Shown: positions 16,305 through 24,412 of the stretch, piece after piece | Position numbering within the stretch: the first letter of the stretch is position 1 | Layout of the letters: every line of letters starts with the position of its first letter | Source of the DNA: an uncultured Pelagibacteraceae bacterium | Lineage (GTDB): Bacteria > Pseudomonadota > Alphaproteobacteria > Pelagibacterales > Pelagibacteraceae | Length of the DNA stretch: 43,665 bases | Direction: 5' to 3' | Assembly (NCBI GenBank): GCA_902599485.1 | Contig: CACKFP010000006.1 | Coordinates: 1 to 43,665, forward strand | Notes under the pieces: generated by a model | What the model saw: the letters and a program-made list of their open reading frames with translations, nothing else | Databases searched by the model: none | What the model was told of the DNA's origin: nothing | Made by a program: the position numbers and the translations under genes

Positions 16305-17027
16305 TTATTCCCAATCAAACCTTTGAAAAGAATCAAATATTTTAAAAATACCTTGTGACCATTGATTACAAACTTTAGAAAATTCAGGGTCATTCATATT
16401 TAAACATTTAATTGATGCAATTTTGATTTCATCTTTTTTGATAACAGCAAAGTCTATTGGTGGACCAACGGTTAAATCGCTTTTTAATGTAGAGTCCATT
16501 GATATCAGTGCACATCTCGATGCATCTCCAATTGAGACTTTTGGTGTAATTACTCTATCTAAAATAGGTTTTCCATATTTCACTTCTCCTATTACTAAAT
16601 ATGGTTTGCTATCTGCTGGACGAATATAATTACCTTGAGGGTAAACTAAATATAATTCCGGTGGTTGATCTTTTATTTGACCACCAACAATAAATGTTGA
16701 ACCAAGTAAAACGCTATCAGTATTTATTCCTTGTGGAGATGAATGTTCGATATTAAGAGAGCCAATATAGGAAGCAATTTGTTCAAAATCACTACAGGTA
16801 TTTAAATTCATAATACCTGTTTCGCTTTTTAAATCTTTTTTTATTGAATTATAAACTGCTTGAGATGTTCCAAGATTTCCTGAAGTAACAATTACTATTG
16901 TTCTATCTCCAACATCGTGTGTTAACATTTTAGAATATATATTTACATTGTCCAATCCAGCATTTGTTCTAGAATCTGATGCAAAAACTAGTCCAGTCTC
17001 TGTTTTAATGCCAATACAATAAGTCAT
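16305..17027 (-). CDS. Anbu, proteasome-type peptidase
   Basis: This is a bacterial ancestral-beta-subunit peptidase (Anbu), an Ntn-hydrolase related to HslV and the 20S proteasome beta subunit. It has 240 residues, the normal length. After loss of Met1 the chain starts Thr-Tyr-Cys-Ile-Gly, placing the catalytic Thr at position 1. Asp17 (FASDSRTNAG) and Lys32 (NVNIYSKML) occupy the two other catalytic positions, and GDRTIVIVTSGNLGTSQAVY follows as in the family. Its usual partners are a circularly permuted ATP-grasp enzyme, an alpha-E domain protein and a transglutaminase-like protease; only the first is present here, divergent by 114 bp. The substrate is unknown. Confidence 0.92.
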   Translation of the reverse strand: MTYCIGIKTETGLVFASDSRTNAGLDNVNIYSKMLTHDVGDRTIVIVTSGNLGTSQAVYNSIKKDLKSETGIMNLNTCSDFEQIASYIGSLNIEHSSPQGINTDSVLLGSTFIVGGQIKDQPPELYLVYPQGNYIRPADSKPYLVIGEVKYGKPILDRVITPKVSIGDASRCALISMDSTLKSDLTVGPPIDFAVIKKDEIKIASIKCLNMNDPEFSKVCNQWSQGIFKIFDSFQRFDWE

Positions 17028-17141
17028 AACAAGTTAAATGTTTAAATTATATGTGATTACAATAAAACCCATTTATTTCATATCAGATATCGAATTTATT
17101 CATTTGCTTATTTAACTCTTATGTAAAAAAATTAAGTTAAT

Positions 17142-18590
17142 ATGTCTGATTTTTGGAAAAATTACGATTCTAAATCAACTTTTGATGGATATATCAGTAA
17201 AGAGAAGAAGTTGAGAAGTCATGCTAAGATCATTGCAGGCATACTTGAAAAATATGGAAAAAAAAAATTACAAGAAATTGAAAAAAATTGTCAAAGTACA
17301 ATAAGCGCTAGAGGAATAAATTTTAGAGTTTATGCTGCAAATAATAGAGCTGAAGAGAAAAAATGGCCTTTAGACATCATTCCTAGAATTATACCAAAAA
17401 GTCAATGGTTAAAGGTTGCAAAAGGACTTGCACAAAGAGTTAAGGCACTAAATTTATTTATCGATGACGTCTATAATGCAAAAAAAATATTTAAAGACAA
17501 AGTAATACCTAAAGAATTAATTTTTAATTCTCCTTTATATTTAAAAGAATGTGAAGGTTTCTCCCCAAAACACAAAGCATGGTCAAATATATCTGGGATT
17601 GATCTTATAAAAAACATTGATGGGGATTTTTTAGTTCTTGAAGATAATTTAAGAGTTCCGTCTGGAGTTTCATATATGCTGGAAAATAGAATGGTAATGA
17701 GAGATATTTTTCCAGAACTATTTACAAGATATAAAGTTTCCTCAGTTCATCAATATGCAAATAAATTATATAATTGTATGACAGAGTGTATTCCAAAGAA
17801 AACTAATAACCCACACATGGTTTTATTAACACCTGGTATTTATAATTCAGCTTATTTTGAACACTCTTTTTTAGCGGAACAAATGGGTATAGCCTTGGTG
17901 GAGGGTAAAGATTTATTTGTTGAAAACGATCATGTTTACATGAAAACTGTCAAAGGCCCTTTGAAGGTAGATTGTATTTATAGACGAATTGATGACAATT
18001 TTATGGATCCAAAAGTTTTTTTCAAAGGATCCTTATTAGGTGTGCCTGGTGTTTTCAAATGTTGGAGAAAAGGAAATGTTGGAATAATAAATGCTTTAGG
18101 AACGGGAGTTGCAGATGATAAAGCGGTTTATTCTTATGTTAATAAAATGATAATTTACTATTTAGGTGAACAACCAATTATAGATCAAGTTGAAACTCTT
18201 CTTTGTGGAGATAAAAAAAATAGAGAACACGTTATAGACAATATCTCTAAATATGTTGTGAAACCCTCGAATGCATCAGGAGGCTATGGAATTATGATTG
18301 GTCCTAAAGCCTCAAAAGCTGAAAAAGAAGAAATGATAAAAAATATCAAAAAAAATCCAAGAAATTACATTGCACAACCACTAGAAATTCTTTCTACTGT
18401 TCCTACAATCACACCCGATAACATTGAACCAAGACATTTAGATTTAAGACCATTTATTTTAACAGGTAAATCAACATATGTAACAACTGGTGGTCTTACT
18501 AGAGTTGCACTGAAAAAAGGTAGTACAATAGTTAATAGTTCTCAAGGTGGTGGATCTAAAGATACATTAATTGTGGATAGTAAAAATTAA
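17142..18590 (+). CDS. Circularly permuted type-2 ATP-grasp protein
   Basis: This 482-residue enzyme belongs to the DUF404/DUF407 circularly permuted ATP-grasp family, predicted amide-ligases that make a peptide-like tag or metabolite. It has normal full length. Visible blocks are SARGINFRVYAANN, WPLDIIPRIIPKSQW, VLEDNLRVPSGVSYMLENR, VDCIYRRIDDNFMDP, GNVGIINALGTGVADDKAVY, and the glycine-rich nucleotide loop KPSNASGGYGIMIGP followed by RHLDLRPFILTG. It pairs with the divergent Anbu gene. The alpha-E domain that usually follows directly, sometimes fused, is missing. Its stop overlaps the convergent amidase gene by 4 nt. Confidence 0.9.
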   Translation: MSDFWKNYDSKSTFDGYISKEKKLRSHAKIIAGILEKYGKKKLQEIEKNCQSTISARGINFRVYAANNRAEEKKWPLDIIPRIIPKSQWLKVAKGLAQRVKALNLFIDDVYNAKKIFKDKVIPKELIFNSPLYLKECEGFSPKHKAWSNISGIDLIKNIDGDFLVLEDNLRVPSGVSYMLENRMVMRDIFPELFTRYKVSSVHQYANKLYNCMTECIPKKTNNPHMVLLTPGIYNSAYFEHSFLAEQMGIALVEGKDLFVENDHVYMKTVKGPLKVDCIYRRIDDNFMDPKVFFKGSLLGVPGVFKCWRKGNVGIINALGTGVADDKAVYSYVNKMIIYYLGEQPIIDQVETLLCGDKKNREHVIDNISKYVVKPSNASGGYGIMIGPKASKAEKEEMIKNIKKNPRNYIAQPLEILSTVPTITPDNIEPRHLDLRPFILTGKSTYVTTGGLTRVALKKGSTIVNSSQGGGSKDTLIVDSKN

Positions 18591-19372
18591 ATTAGACTTG
18601 GTATTATTTTTCTTAAATCCATAGAGAGCTTGGGGTTAATTTTTGAATAAATTACGCCCTTCCCTAATTTTTTTAATGCTAATATTTTTCCGTCTGGTGA
18701 AATAATTGCTGTATGACCAAATGTTTCTCTTTTAGGGGTATTTTTACCAGTTTGAGCTGGTGCAAAAATATAACAAAAATTTTCAATCGCTCTTGCTCTT
18801 AAAAGTGTTAACCAATGTTTTTGTCCCGTATACTTAGTGAAAGCTGAAGGGACAGCAATGAAACTTAAATTTTTTTTTGATAAATTCCTATAAAGTTCAG
18901 GAAATCTCAGATCAAAACAGATTGTAAAACCTATTTTGCCCCAAGGTAAATTAGCCGTGACTAATTTATTTCCTGCTTTAAAAGTTTTACTTTCTTTATG
19001 TTGCTCTTTATTTGGAATTTTAACATCAAACATATTAATTTTATCATAATATTTGACAATTTTTCCATTTGGTCCAACCAGTATAGATCTATTTCTGAGT
19101 TTGTTTTTAACCTTAACGCAAATTGATCCGAGTAAAATCCATTTCTTATATTTTTTTGAAACTTCTCTAATTTTCTTCAAAATTGGATCTTTATTCATTT
19201 CAAAAGAATATTTAAAAAGTGTTTCTCTACTACTAGACATCAAAGAAGAAGTTTCAGGTGTAATAATTAAATCAGATTTATTTTTTATAGCTTGATTTAC
19301 ATATTTAACAATATCTTTAAAATTATTTTGATAATTTTCTCCACTAGATAATTGTATGCAAGCTATTTTCAT
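18587..19372 (-). CDS. Nitrilase-superfamily amidase, Nit1 / deaminated-glutathione amidase type
   Basis: This is a carbon-nitrogen hydrolase of 261 residues with the complete Glu-Lys-Cys triad: Glu40 (IITPETSS), Lys111 (KYYDKINMF) and Cys152 (GFTICFDLRFPELYR). The segment MFDVKIPNKEQHKES after the lysine and the block PSAFTKYTGQKHWLTLLRAR match the Nit1/YbeM branch, whose members hydrolyse deaminated glutathione, a repair reaction. It is placed in the amino-acid ABC operon by a 4-nt overlap with the second permease gene. So a role in hydrolysing an imported amide is a competing idea. N-carbamoylputrescine amidase is less likely, because that branch has a different region around the lysine. 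Confidence 0.85.
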   Translation of the reverse strand: MKIACIQLSSGENYQNNFKDIVKYVNQAIKNKSDLIITPETSSLMSSSRETLFKYSFEMNKDPILKKIREVSKKYKKWILLGSICVKVKNKLRNRSILVGPNGKIVKYYDKINMFDVKIPNKEQHKESKTFKAGNKLVTANLPWGKIGFTICFDLRFPELYRNLSKKNLSFIAVPSAFTKYTGQKHWLTLLRARAIENFCYIFAPAQTGKNTPKRETFGHTAIISPDGKILALKKLGKGVIYSKINPKLSMDLRKIIPSLI

Positions 19373-20046
19373 GTTTGAAACCCATATTTTTTTTCTAAAT
19401 ATTTAATTACATTATGAATTATAAAAGTCATAAACAAGTAAATACCTCCCGCCACAATAAATACCTCGACAGGCTTAAATGTTGTTGAAATTATATATTT
19501 AGCAACACCAGTTAAGTCCATAAGTGTGACTGTGCTTGCCAAAGATGTGCCTTTAAGCATTAAAATAATTTCATTACCATAAGCTGGTAAAGATTGTTTA
19601 ATTGCTATAGGAATTTGTATTTTTGTAAAAATAATTTTTGAAGGTATCCCCAAGCTTCTTCCAGCTTCTAAATATCCTGGTTTTATAGTTTGAAAAGCTG
19701 ATCTCAATATTTCTGAAGTATAAGCCCCAGTATTTAATGAAAATGCAATTATCGCACACCAGTATGGTTCTTTTAAAACTACCCACAAAAATGTTGTTCT
19801 TAAGTATTCAATTTGACCTAATCCAAAATATATTATGAAGATTTGTACCAAAAGAGGTGTTCCTCTAAAAATATATGAGTATCCGTAAGCAAATTTATTA
19901 ATCAACTTATTATTATTCATTCTCAGGATTGCAAAACCTAATCCAATAAAAAGACCAAGAATTAAAGATACAGATAATAGTTTAAGAGTAATCAAAGTTG
20001 CGTTTAACAACTTAGGAAAACTATTAATCATTAATTCAATATCCAT
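19369..20046 (-). CDS. Polar amino acid ABC transporter permease (HisM type)
   Basis: This is an inner-membrane permease of the His/Glu/Gln/Arg/opine family, 225 residues with five predicted TM segments. The N-terminal FPKLLNATLITLKLLSVSL and the coupling-helix EAA motif EAGRSLGIPSKIIFTKIQIP are diagnostic. NTGAYTSEILRSAFQTIKPG, which precedes the EAA loop, is the conserved HisMQ stretch. It shares one base with the preceding permease gene and overlaps the amidase gene by 4 nt. No ATPase gene is in this operon, so the pair must use an ATP-binding protein encoded elsewhere. Confidence 0.93.
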   Translation of the reverse strand: MDIELMINSFPKLLNATLITLKLLSVSLILGLFIGLGFAILRMNNNKLINKFAYGYSYIFRGTPLLVQIFIIYFGLGQIEYLRTTFLWVVLKEPYWCAIIAFSLNTGAYTSEILRSAFQTIKPGYLEAGRSLGIPSKIIFTKIQIPIAIKQSLPAYGNEIILMLKGTSLASTVTLMDLTGVAKYIISTTFKPVEVFIVAGGIYLFMTFIIHNVIKYLEKKYGFQT

Positions 20047-20738
20047 TAATAACCTTTGCTATATTTTGTTTCTAATCTATTTAATAATTGCATGCTTAAA
20101 AATGTAAGCATTAAGTATAGAACTGCTGCAAATGAGTAAAAAAATAATGGATCTCTAGTTGAACCAGCTGCAATATAGGATTGTCTCATTATTTCAACTA
20201 AACCCGTTACAGATATAAGAGAAGTATCTTTTAATGTAATTTGCCAAACATTGCTTAAGTTTGGTATTGCTAGTCTTAGCATTTGAGGCAAAATTATTTT
20301 AAAGAAGTAAATATATTTATTAAAACCCAAAACTTTTGCAGCTTCGAACTGACCCTTATCAATTGATTGTAGGGCTCCTCTAAATACTTCAGTTGAATAT
20401 GCTCCTGATATTATCCCTATTGAAAATGATCCAGTTAAAAAAGCATTAATTTCAATATAGTCATTATAACCAAATATAGAAGCAACAAACATAATTGCTC
20501 CACTTCCACCAAAGAAAAATAAATAAATTACTAAAAGCTCAGGTACACCTCTAATAACAGTGGTGTATGCATTACCAATAGAATTAAGAAATTTGTTATT
20601 TGATAATTTTAATGGAGTGAATAAAGCAGCAAATATAAAGCCTATTATCATAGCGGTTATTGAAACCGCAATTGTCATTAAGGTTGCAAAGAATAACTCA
20701 TCTCCCCAACCTTTATCACCAAAATATAGAAGTTCCAT
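20046..20738 (-). CDS. Polar amino acid ABC transporter permease (HisQ type)
   Basis: This is the second HisMQ-family permease, 230 residues. It shows ELFFATLMTIAVSITAMIIG, the stretch SIGIISGAYSTEVFRGALQS with DKGQFEAAKVLGFNKYIYFF as the EAA loop, and LKDTSLISVTGLVEIMRQS, all standard for this family. The large insertion SGAIMFVASIFGYNDYIEIN between TM segments is seen in the HisQ/ArtQ side of the family. The gene lies 39 nt after the binding-protein gene, with a hairpin between. Confidence 0.93.
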   Translation of the reverse strand: MELLYFGDKGWGDELFFATLMTIAVSITAMIIGFIFAALFTPLKLSNNKFLNSIGNAYTTVIRGVPELLVIYLFFFGGSGAIMFVASIFGYNDYIEINAFLTGSFSIGIISGAYSTEVFRGALQSIDKGQFEAAKVLGFNKYIYFFKIILPQMLRLAIPNLSNVWQITLKDTSLISVTGLVEIMRQSYIAAGSTRDPLFFYSFAAVLYLMLTFLSMQLLNRLETKYSKGY

Positions 20739-20744
20739 AATATA

Positions 20745-20764
20745 GGTGGCTAATTATAGCCACC
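20745..20764 (-). terminator. Hairpin between binding-protein and permease genes
   Basis: GGTGGCTA (20745-20752) and TAGCCACC (20757-20764) form a perfect 8-bp stem, unusually GC-rich for this sequence, with the 4-nt loop ATTA. On the minus strand it is followed by TATATTATGG, not a T-run. It is a likely partial terminator or 3'-end protector that separates expression of the abundant binding protein from the permeases. Confidence 0.6.
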
Positions 20765-20777
20765 CATAAATAATTTA

Positions 20778-21605
20778 TTACATAGAAGCGTCAAAACCAA
20801 AATGTTTTATAGCAAGCTTACTAATAATGCCATCATCTCTAGCTTTATCAATTGCTGCATTAAAATCATTTAGAAGTTTAGAGTCACCTTTTCTAATACC
20901 AACACCAACACCATTACCAAAATCTCCACCTGCAAATGTTGGTCCAGTTAATACAACTCCTTTACCAGATTTTTCTGCATAATCAGTAAAGGCAACTGCA
21001 GCAGCTAGCGCTGCATCTATTCTACCAGCAGATAAATCTAAATTTACTTCGTCTTGAGTTTTGTAAGTTCTAATTTTTACATTACCCATTAAGCCTGACT
21101 CTAAGAAGTTCTGGTGAATTGTTGCTGTTTGTACACCAATAGTTTTACCTTTAAATGCTTTAGTCAAAACATCTAGTGTTGCTTGTTCATCAGCACTTAC
21201 GTCAGATAGATTTATAGCTGACATTGTTTTAAGACCTTCGTTTTTTGATCCTTTCAAAACAGCTAATGATGCAACTTCATCAGCATAACCTTGAGAAAAG
21301 TTTATTGTTTTCATTCTCTCACCAGTTATTGACATTCCAGCCATAATAGCATCAAATTTTCTTGAAACTAAAGCTGGTATCATTCCATCCCAGTCTTGCT
21401 CAACAATAGTGCAATCATGATTCATAATTTTGCATAGTTCATTTGCTAATTCGACTTCAAAGCCAATCAAATTTCCTGCTGAGTCTTTAGAATTCCAAGG
21501 TGGATATGCGCCTTCAGTTCCTATTTTAATTTGATCTGCAATAGAAGAAATTGTTAGAAATGATGATATTAAAATACCAAGTCCTAATACTTTTAATTTT
21601 TTCAT
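20778..21605 (-). CDS. Amino acid ABC transporter substrate-binding protein
   Basis: This is a periplasmic receptor of the HisJ/ArgT/GlnH (SBP_bac_3) family, 275 residues. A signal peptide at 1-23 (MKKLKVLGLGILISSFLTIS, cleaved near ...SIADQ) is followed by IKIGTEGAYPPWNSKDSAGN and LIGFEVELANELCKIMNHDC, the first-strand motif of the family. VEQDWDGMIPALVSRKFDAI and MAGMSITGERMKTINFSQGY are typical; the latter carries the Arg that binds the ligand carboxylate. A strong ribosome-binding site (GGAGG, 7 nt before ATG) supports the start. The ligand is probably a basic or polar amino acid, but adjacency to polyamine genes leaves other amines open. Confidence 0.92.
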   Translation of the reverse strand: MKKLKVLGLGILISSFLTISSIADQIKIGTEGAYPPWNSKDSAGNLIGFEVELANELCKIMNHDCTIVEQDWDGMIPALVSRKFDAIMAGMSITGERMKTINFSQGYADEVASLAVLKGSKNEGLKTMSAINLSDVSADEQATLDVLTKAFKGKTIGVQTATIHQNFLESGLMGNVKIRTYKTQDEVNLDLSAGRIDAALAAAVAFTDYAEKSGKGVVLTGPTFAGGDFGNGVGVGIRKGDSKLLNDFNAAIDKARDDGIISKLAIKHFGFDASM

Positions 21606-21663
21606 TTTTTTCCTCCAAAATTTTTGAGATTATTTCATAAAATTATTGTTTTAAAAAGTAAAA

Positions 21664-22704
21664 TTAATGATTTATTGACGAGGAAAAATTCCAAGAACAA
21701 TCGAAACTTGGTATGTAAACTCTTGAAAGTTTTGTGTTTCCAAAATTTTTGTTAAAAACATTTAACCAATTTTCAACTTGTTTGGGTTTTTTATCTTGGC
21801 TTCCAACTTGAGCAGTAATTACACCTTTAGGTTTTAAAATTCTTTCTAAAGATGACATATTTTTTGCAGCCAAATCTATACAAAATTGATCATCGTTAAG
21901 ATCAACAAAAATTTGATCATAGGTATTATCTTTGACTGATTTAATGCTCTCAAATGCATCACCCCAGACACATTTAACTGAATTTTTTTCTGTAGCCTTT
22001 TCTCCTATCTTGCTTAAATGTTTATCGCATACATCAACAACTTCAGGATCTAATTCATACCAATCTATAAATCCAAAATTTTGTGAAATACATTCTCTAG
22101 CAACACCACCGTCACCTCCACCAATAATTGCTGCTTTCTCTTTATTTGAATTCAAATTGAGACCTGAATTTACAAAGGTTGAGCTATATAAATGTTCATC
22201 ACTCTCAGCGACTTGTATTTCATTATCAATAAATAAAGCTTTTCCAAACTGTTCTAAATCTAATATTTCAATATATTGTCCTGCTTTAGATTTAAAATTT
22301 TCTAATACTTTATTTACAACATAAGATTTTTTTAATCCTGGTGAACTATAGTTATCATGATATAGATCAATCGTATCTCTGTTAAATTCCTTAATAATGA
22401 TTTGTTTGTGTTCTATTTCTTCTTTAATTACTTTAAGAGCAACTGATGGCGAAACTTTACCACAAGTAAAAAAATCAAAGCTTATAATTTCATTTTCTGG
22501 GAAAGTGTGAAAGCTTATATGGCTTTCTGCTAATAGAGCTACCAATGTAAAACCCTGAGGCTCAAATTTATATTTTGAAATCTTTAAAACTGTTACTTTT
22601 GCTAATTTTGCAATTTTATAAACTAACTTTTCATAAAATGAGGGATCATATTCTTTTTTGGTTCCAATGATATCTAGAGTTATATGTTCACCAACTTTTG
22701 TCAC
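21664..22704 (-). CDS. SpeD-SpeE fusion: S-adenosylmethionine decarboxylase / spermidine synthase
   Basis: This 346-residue bifunctional protein is for spermidine synthesis in the cytoplasm. Residues 1-115 are a prokaryotic AdoMet decarboxylase: ALLAESHISFHTFPE has the self-cleavage site Glu60-Ser61 (Ser61 becomes the pyruvoyl group), His66, and the catalytic Cys81 in FDFFTCGKVSP. Residues about 120-346 form a spermidine-synthase domain: SYVVNKVLENFKSKAGQYIE, AAIIGGGDGGVARE (AdoMet loop), WYELDPEVVDVCDKHL, and YDQIFVDLNDDQF. Oddity: the usual DExxYHE substrate loop reads DEHLYSS. It is the last gene of the mtnP-mtnA-aldolase operon, so its by-product MTA is handled by the genes ahead of it. 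Fusions of these two enzymes are known. Confidence 0.92.
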   Translation of the reverse strand: MTKVGEHITLDIIGTKKEYDPSFYEKLVYKIAKLAKVTVLKISKYKFEPQGFTLVALLAESHISFHTFPENEIISFDFFTCGKVSPSVALKVIKEEIEHKQIIIKEFNRDTIDLYHDNYSSPGLKKSYVVNKVLENFKSKAGQYIEILDLEQFGKALFIDNEIQVAESDEHLYSSTFVNSGLNLNSNKEKAAIIGGGDGGVARECISQNFGFIDWYELDPEVVDVCDKHLSKIGEKATEKNSVKCVWGDAFESIKSVKDNTYDQIFVDLNDDQFCIDLAAKNMSSLERILKPKGVITAQVGSQDKKPKQVENWLNVFNKNFGNTKLSRVYIPSFDCSWNFSSSINH

Positions 22705-22707
22705 TTA

Positions 22708-23352
22708 TTAACCTCTTTTATAATTTTTAGCTTTTTTTAAAACTTTATTCATTTCATTTATAGAAAGAATTTTTGGCTTTCCAAGCTTAAGAGCGGTTAT
22801 ATACTGTAAACTCAAATTTTCAACTTCTTGTGCCAATTCAAAAGCATCAGGTAAATTTTTATCAAATGCAATCTGACCGTGATTTGCAATCAAACAGGCT
22901 TTTCTATTATTCAAAGCTTTTAATATGTTTTTTGAAAGCTCTCTTGTTCCATAAGTTGCATATTTTGCACATTTAATATCATTACCTCCCGCGAGTGCAA
23001 CCATGTAATGAAAAGCTGGAATAGGTTTTTTGTGAACAGATAGAGCTGTTGCATTAGTTGAATGTGTATGAACTATTGCTTGAGCATCTTTCTTTTTGAT
23101 ATAAATATCTTGATGAAATCTCCATTCTGACGAAGGTTTATATTTTTTTTCATATTTTCCATCTAGACTTACAAACACTATATCTTTTATTTTTAGTGAT
23201 GAGTATTTTTTTCCTGAAGGGGTAATAAGAAAACCGTTGTTGTGTCTTACTGATATATTGCCAGATCTTAAAGCTGATAATTTTTTGTTATTAAGCATTT
23301 TGGAAAACTTAATAACATCATTTTTCTTTTTATTAGTTTTTGAAGAGACCAT
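22708..23352 (-). CDS. Class II aldolase, FucA-like; candidate 5-methylthioribulose-1-phosphate aldolase
   Basis: This zinc-dependent class II aldolase has 214 residues. It matches L-fuculose-1-phosphate aldolase in plan: Glu76 (PSSEWRFHQDIY), zinc ligands His95 and His97 (IVHTHST) and His158 (IANHGQIAF), and the block AGGNDIKCAKYATYGTRELS. All four active-site positions sit 3 residues from those of E. coli FucA as I recall it. The gene lies between mtnA and speD-speE, overlapping mtnA by 20 nt and 3 nt before the fusion gene. The substrate should therefore be 5-methylthioribulose-1-P, giving DHAP and methylthioacetaldehyde (Ald2 of the MTA/DHAP shunt). The alternative is MtnB dehydratase, but the FucA-type SSEWRFH segment argues against it. 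Confidence 0.85.
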   Translation of the reverse strand: MVSSKTNKKKNDVIKFSKMLNNKKLSALRSGNISVRHNNGFLITPSGKKYSSLKIKDIVFVSLDGKYEKKYKPSSEWRFHQDIYIKKKDAQAIVHTHSTNATALSVHKKPIPAFHYMVALAGGNDIKCAKYATYGTRELSKNILKALNNRKACLIANHGQIAFDKNLPDAFELAQEVENLSLQYITALKLGKPKILSINEMNKVLKKAKNYKRG

Positions 23353-24412
23353 TTAAACCTTCAGTAGAGGCTTCGCATATTCCTTTTTCTGTTATTAATG
23401 CTGTAACATACTTAGCTGGGGTTACATCAAAAGCCAAATTTAATGATTTACTTTTCTCTGGATAAATTAAAACTTTATCAACTTTATTATCTTTGTTAAT
23501 TCCATCCACATAAGAAAGTTCTTTTGGATCTCTTTCTTCTATTGGAATATCTTTGGAGTTTTGTAAATTCCAATCTATCGTTGAACTTGGTAAAGCAACA
23601 TAAAAAGGTACCTTGTTATCATGAGCTGCAAGAGCTTTTAAATATGTACCAATTTTATTGCACACATCTCCGTTAGATAATGTTCTATCTGTTCCAACGA
23701 TACACATATCGACCTGTCCTCTTTGCATTAATATTCCACCTGTATTATCTGCTATAATTGTATTTGGAATTTCTTCTTCATTAAGTTCATATGATGTAAG
23801 GTTTGCCCCTTGATTTCTTGGTCTAGTTTCATCTACCCAAACATGTATCGGTATTCCTTTTTTATGCGCATGATAAATAGGAGAAGTTGCTGTTCCCCAA
23901 TCTATTGTAGCTAACCAACCTGCATTACAATGTGTGAGAATATTTACTGTTTCTTTCTTTTTATTATATATTTCTTCAATAATATTTAATCCATTTTTAC
24001 CGATATTTTCACAAAATCCCTCATCTTCTTTACAAATTTTTTTAGCTTCATTGAGTGCAACTTTAAATAAATCTCCAGGTTCAACAAATGACAATTTGTT
24101 ATTCATTCTATGCACTGCCCATTGAAGATTTATAGCCGTTGGCCTCGATTCAACTAATTCTCCAGAACTTTTTTTTATAAAATCAAGACTGTTATTTTCT
24201 TTTATAGCTAAAACCAATCCAAATGCAGCCGTACCTCCGATTAAAGGAGCGCCTCTCACTTCCATAGTTTTTATAGCATTTATAGCGTCTTTAACTGAGC
24301 TTAATTCTTTTATAATAAATTTATGTGGCAGCTTTGTCTGATCTATAATTTTTACAACTTGCTTTTCATCATCAAACCAAATTGTTTTATATACAATACC
24401 ATTAATTTTCAT
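23333..24412 (-). CDS. mtnA: S-methyl-5-thioribose-1-phosphate isomerase
   Basis: This enzyme converts methylthioribose-1-P to methylthioribulose-1-P in MTA recycling. It has 359 residues, the full length of the eIF2B-like family. The catalytic Cys162 (ILTHCNAGWLATIDWGTA) and Asp242 (CIVGTDRTLSNGDVCNKIGT) are present, as are VRGAPLIGGTAAFGLVLA and VDETRPRNQGANLTSYEL. The usual ADNMAGxLM reads ADNTGGILM. Its start overlaps mtnP by 4 nt and its end overlaps the aldolase gene by 20 nt, so the three are tightly coupled. Confidence 0.95.
   Translation of the reverse strand: MKINGIVYKTIWFDDEKQVVKIIDQTKLPHKFIIKELSSVKDAINAIKTMEVRGAPLIGGTAAFGLVLAIKENNSLDFIKKSSGELVESRPTAINLQWAVHRMNNKLSFVEPGDLFKVALNEAKKICKEDEGFCENIGKNGLNIIEEIYNKKKETVNILTHCNAGWLATIDWGTATSPIYHAHKKGIPIHVWVDETRPRNQGANLTSYELNEEEIPNTIIADNTGGILMQRGQVDMCIVGTDRTLSNGDVCNKIGTYLKALAAHDNKVPFYVALPSSTIDWNLQNSKDIPIEERDPKELSYVDGINKDNKVDKVLIYPEKSKSLNLAFDVTPAKYVTALITEKGICEASTEGLNGLFKN

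Noticed and set aside
18587..19372. N-carbamoylputrescine amidase as part of polyamine synthesis
   Set aside because: The region after the catalytic lysine (MFDVKIPN...KES) is of Nit1 type; proximity to speD-speE is not enough.
21932..22324. Plus-strand 130-codon frame opposite speD-speE
   Set aside because: It is antisense to the conserved synthase domain, with composition typical of a shadow frame and no recognisable motif.
22708..23352. Calling the class II aldolase MtnB (methylthioribulose-1-P dehydratase)
   Set aside because: The SSEWRFH and YATYGTREL blocks and spacing match L-fuculose-1-P aldolase; MtnB differs in these places, though a tree is needed for certainty.
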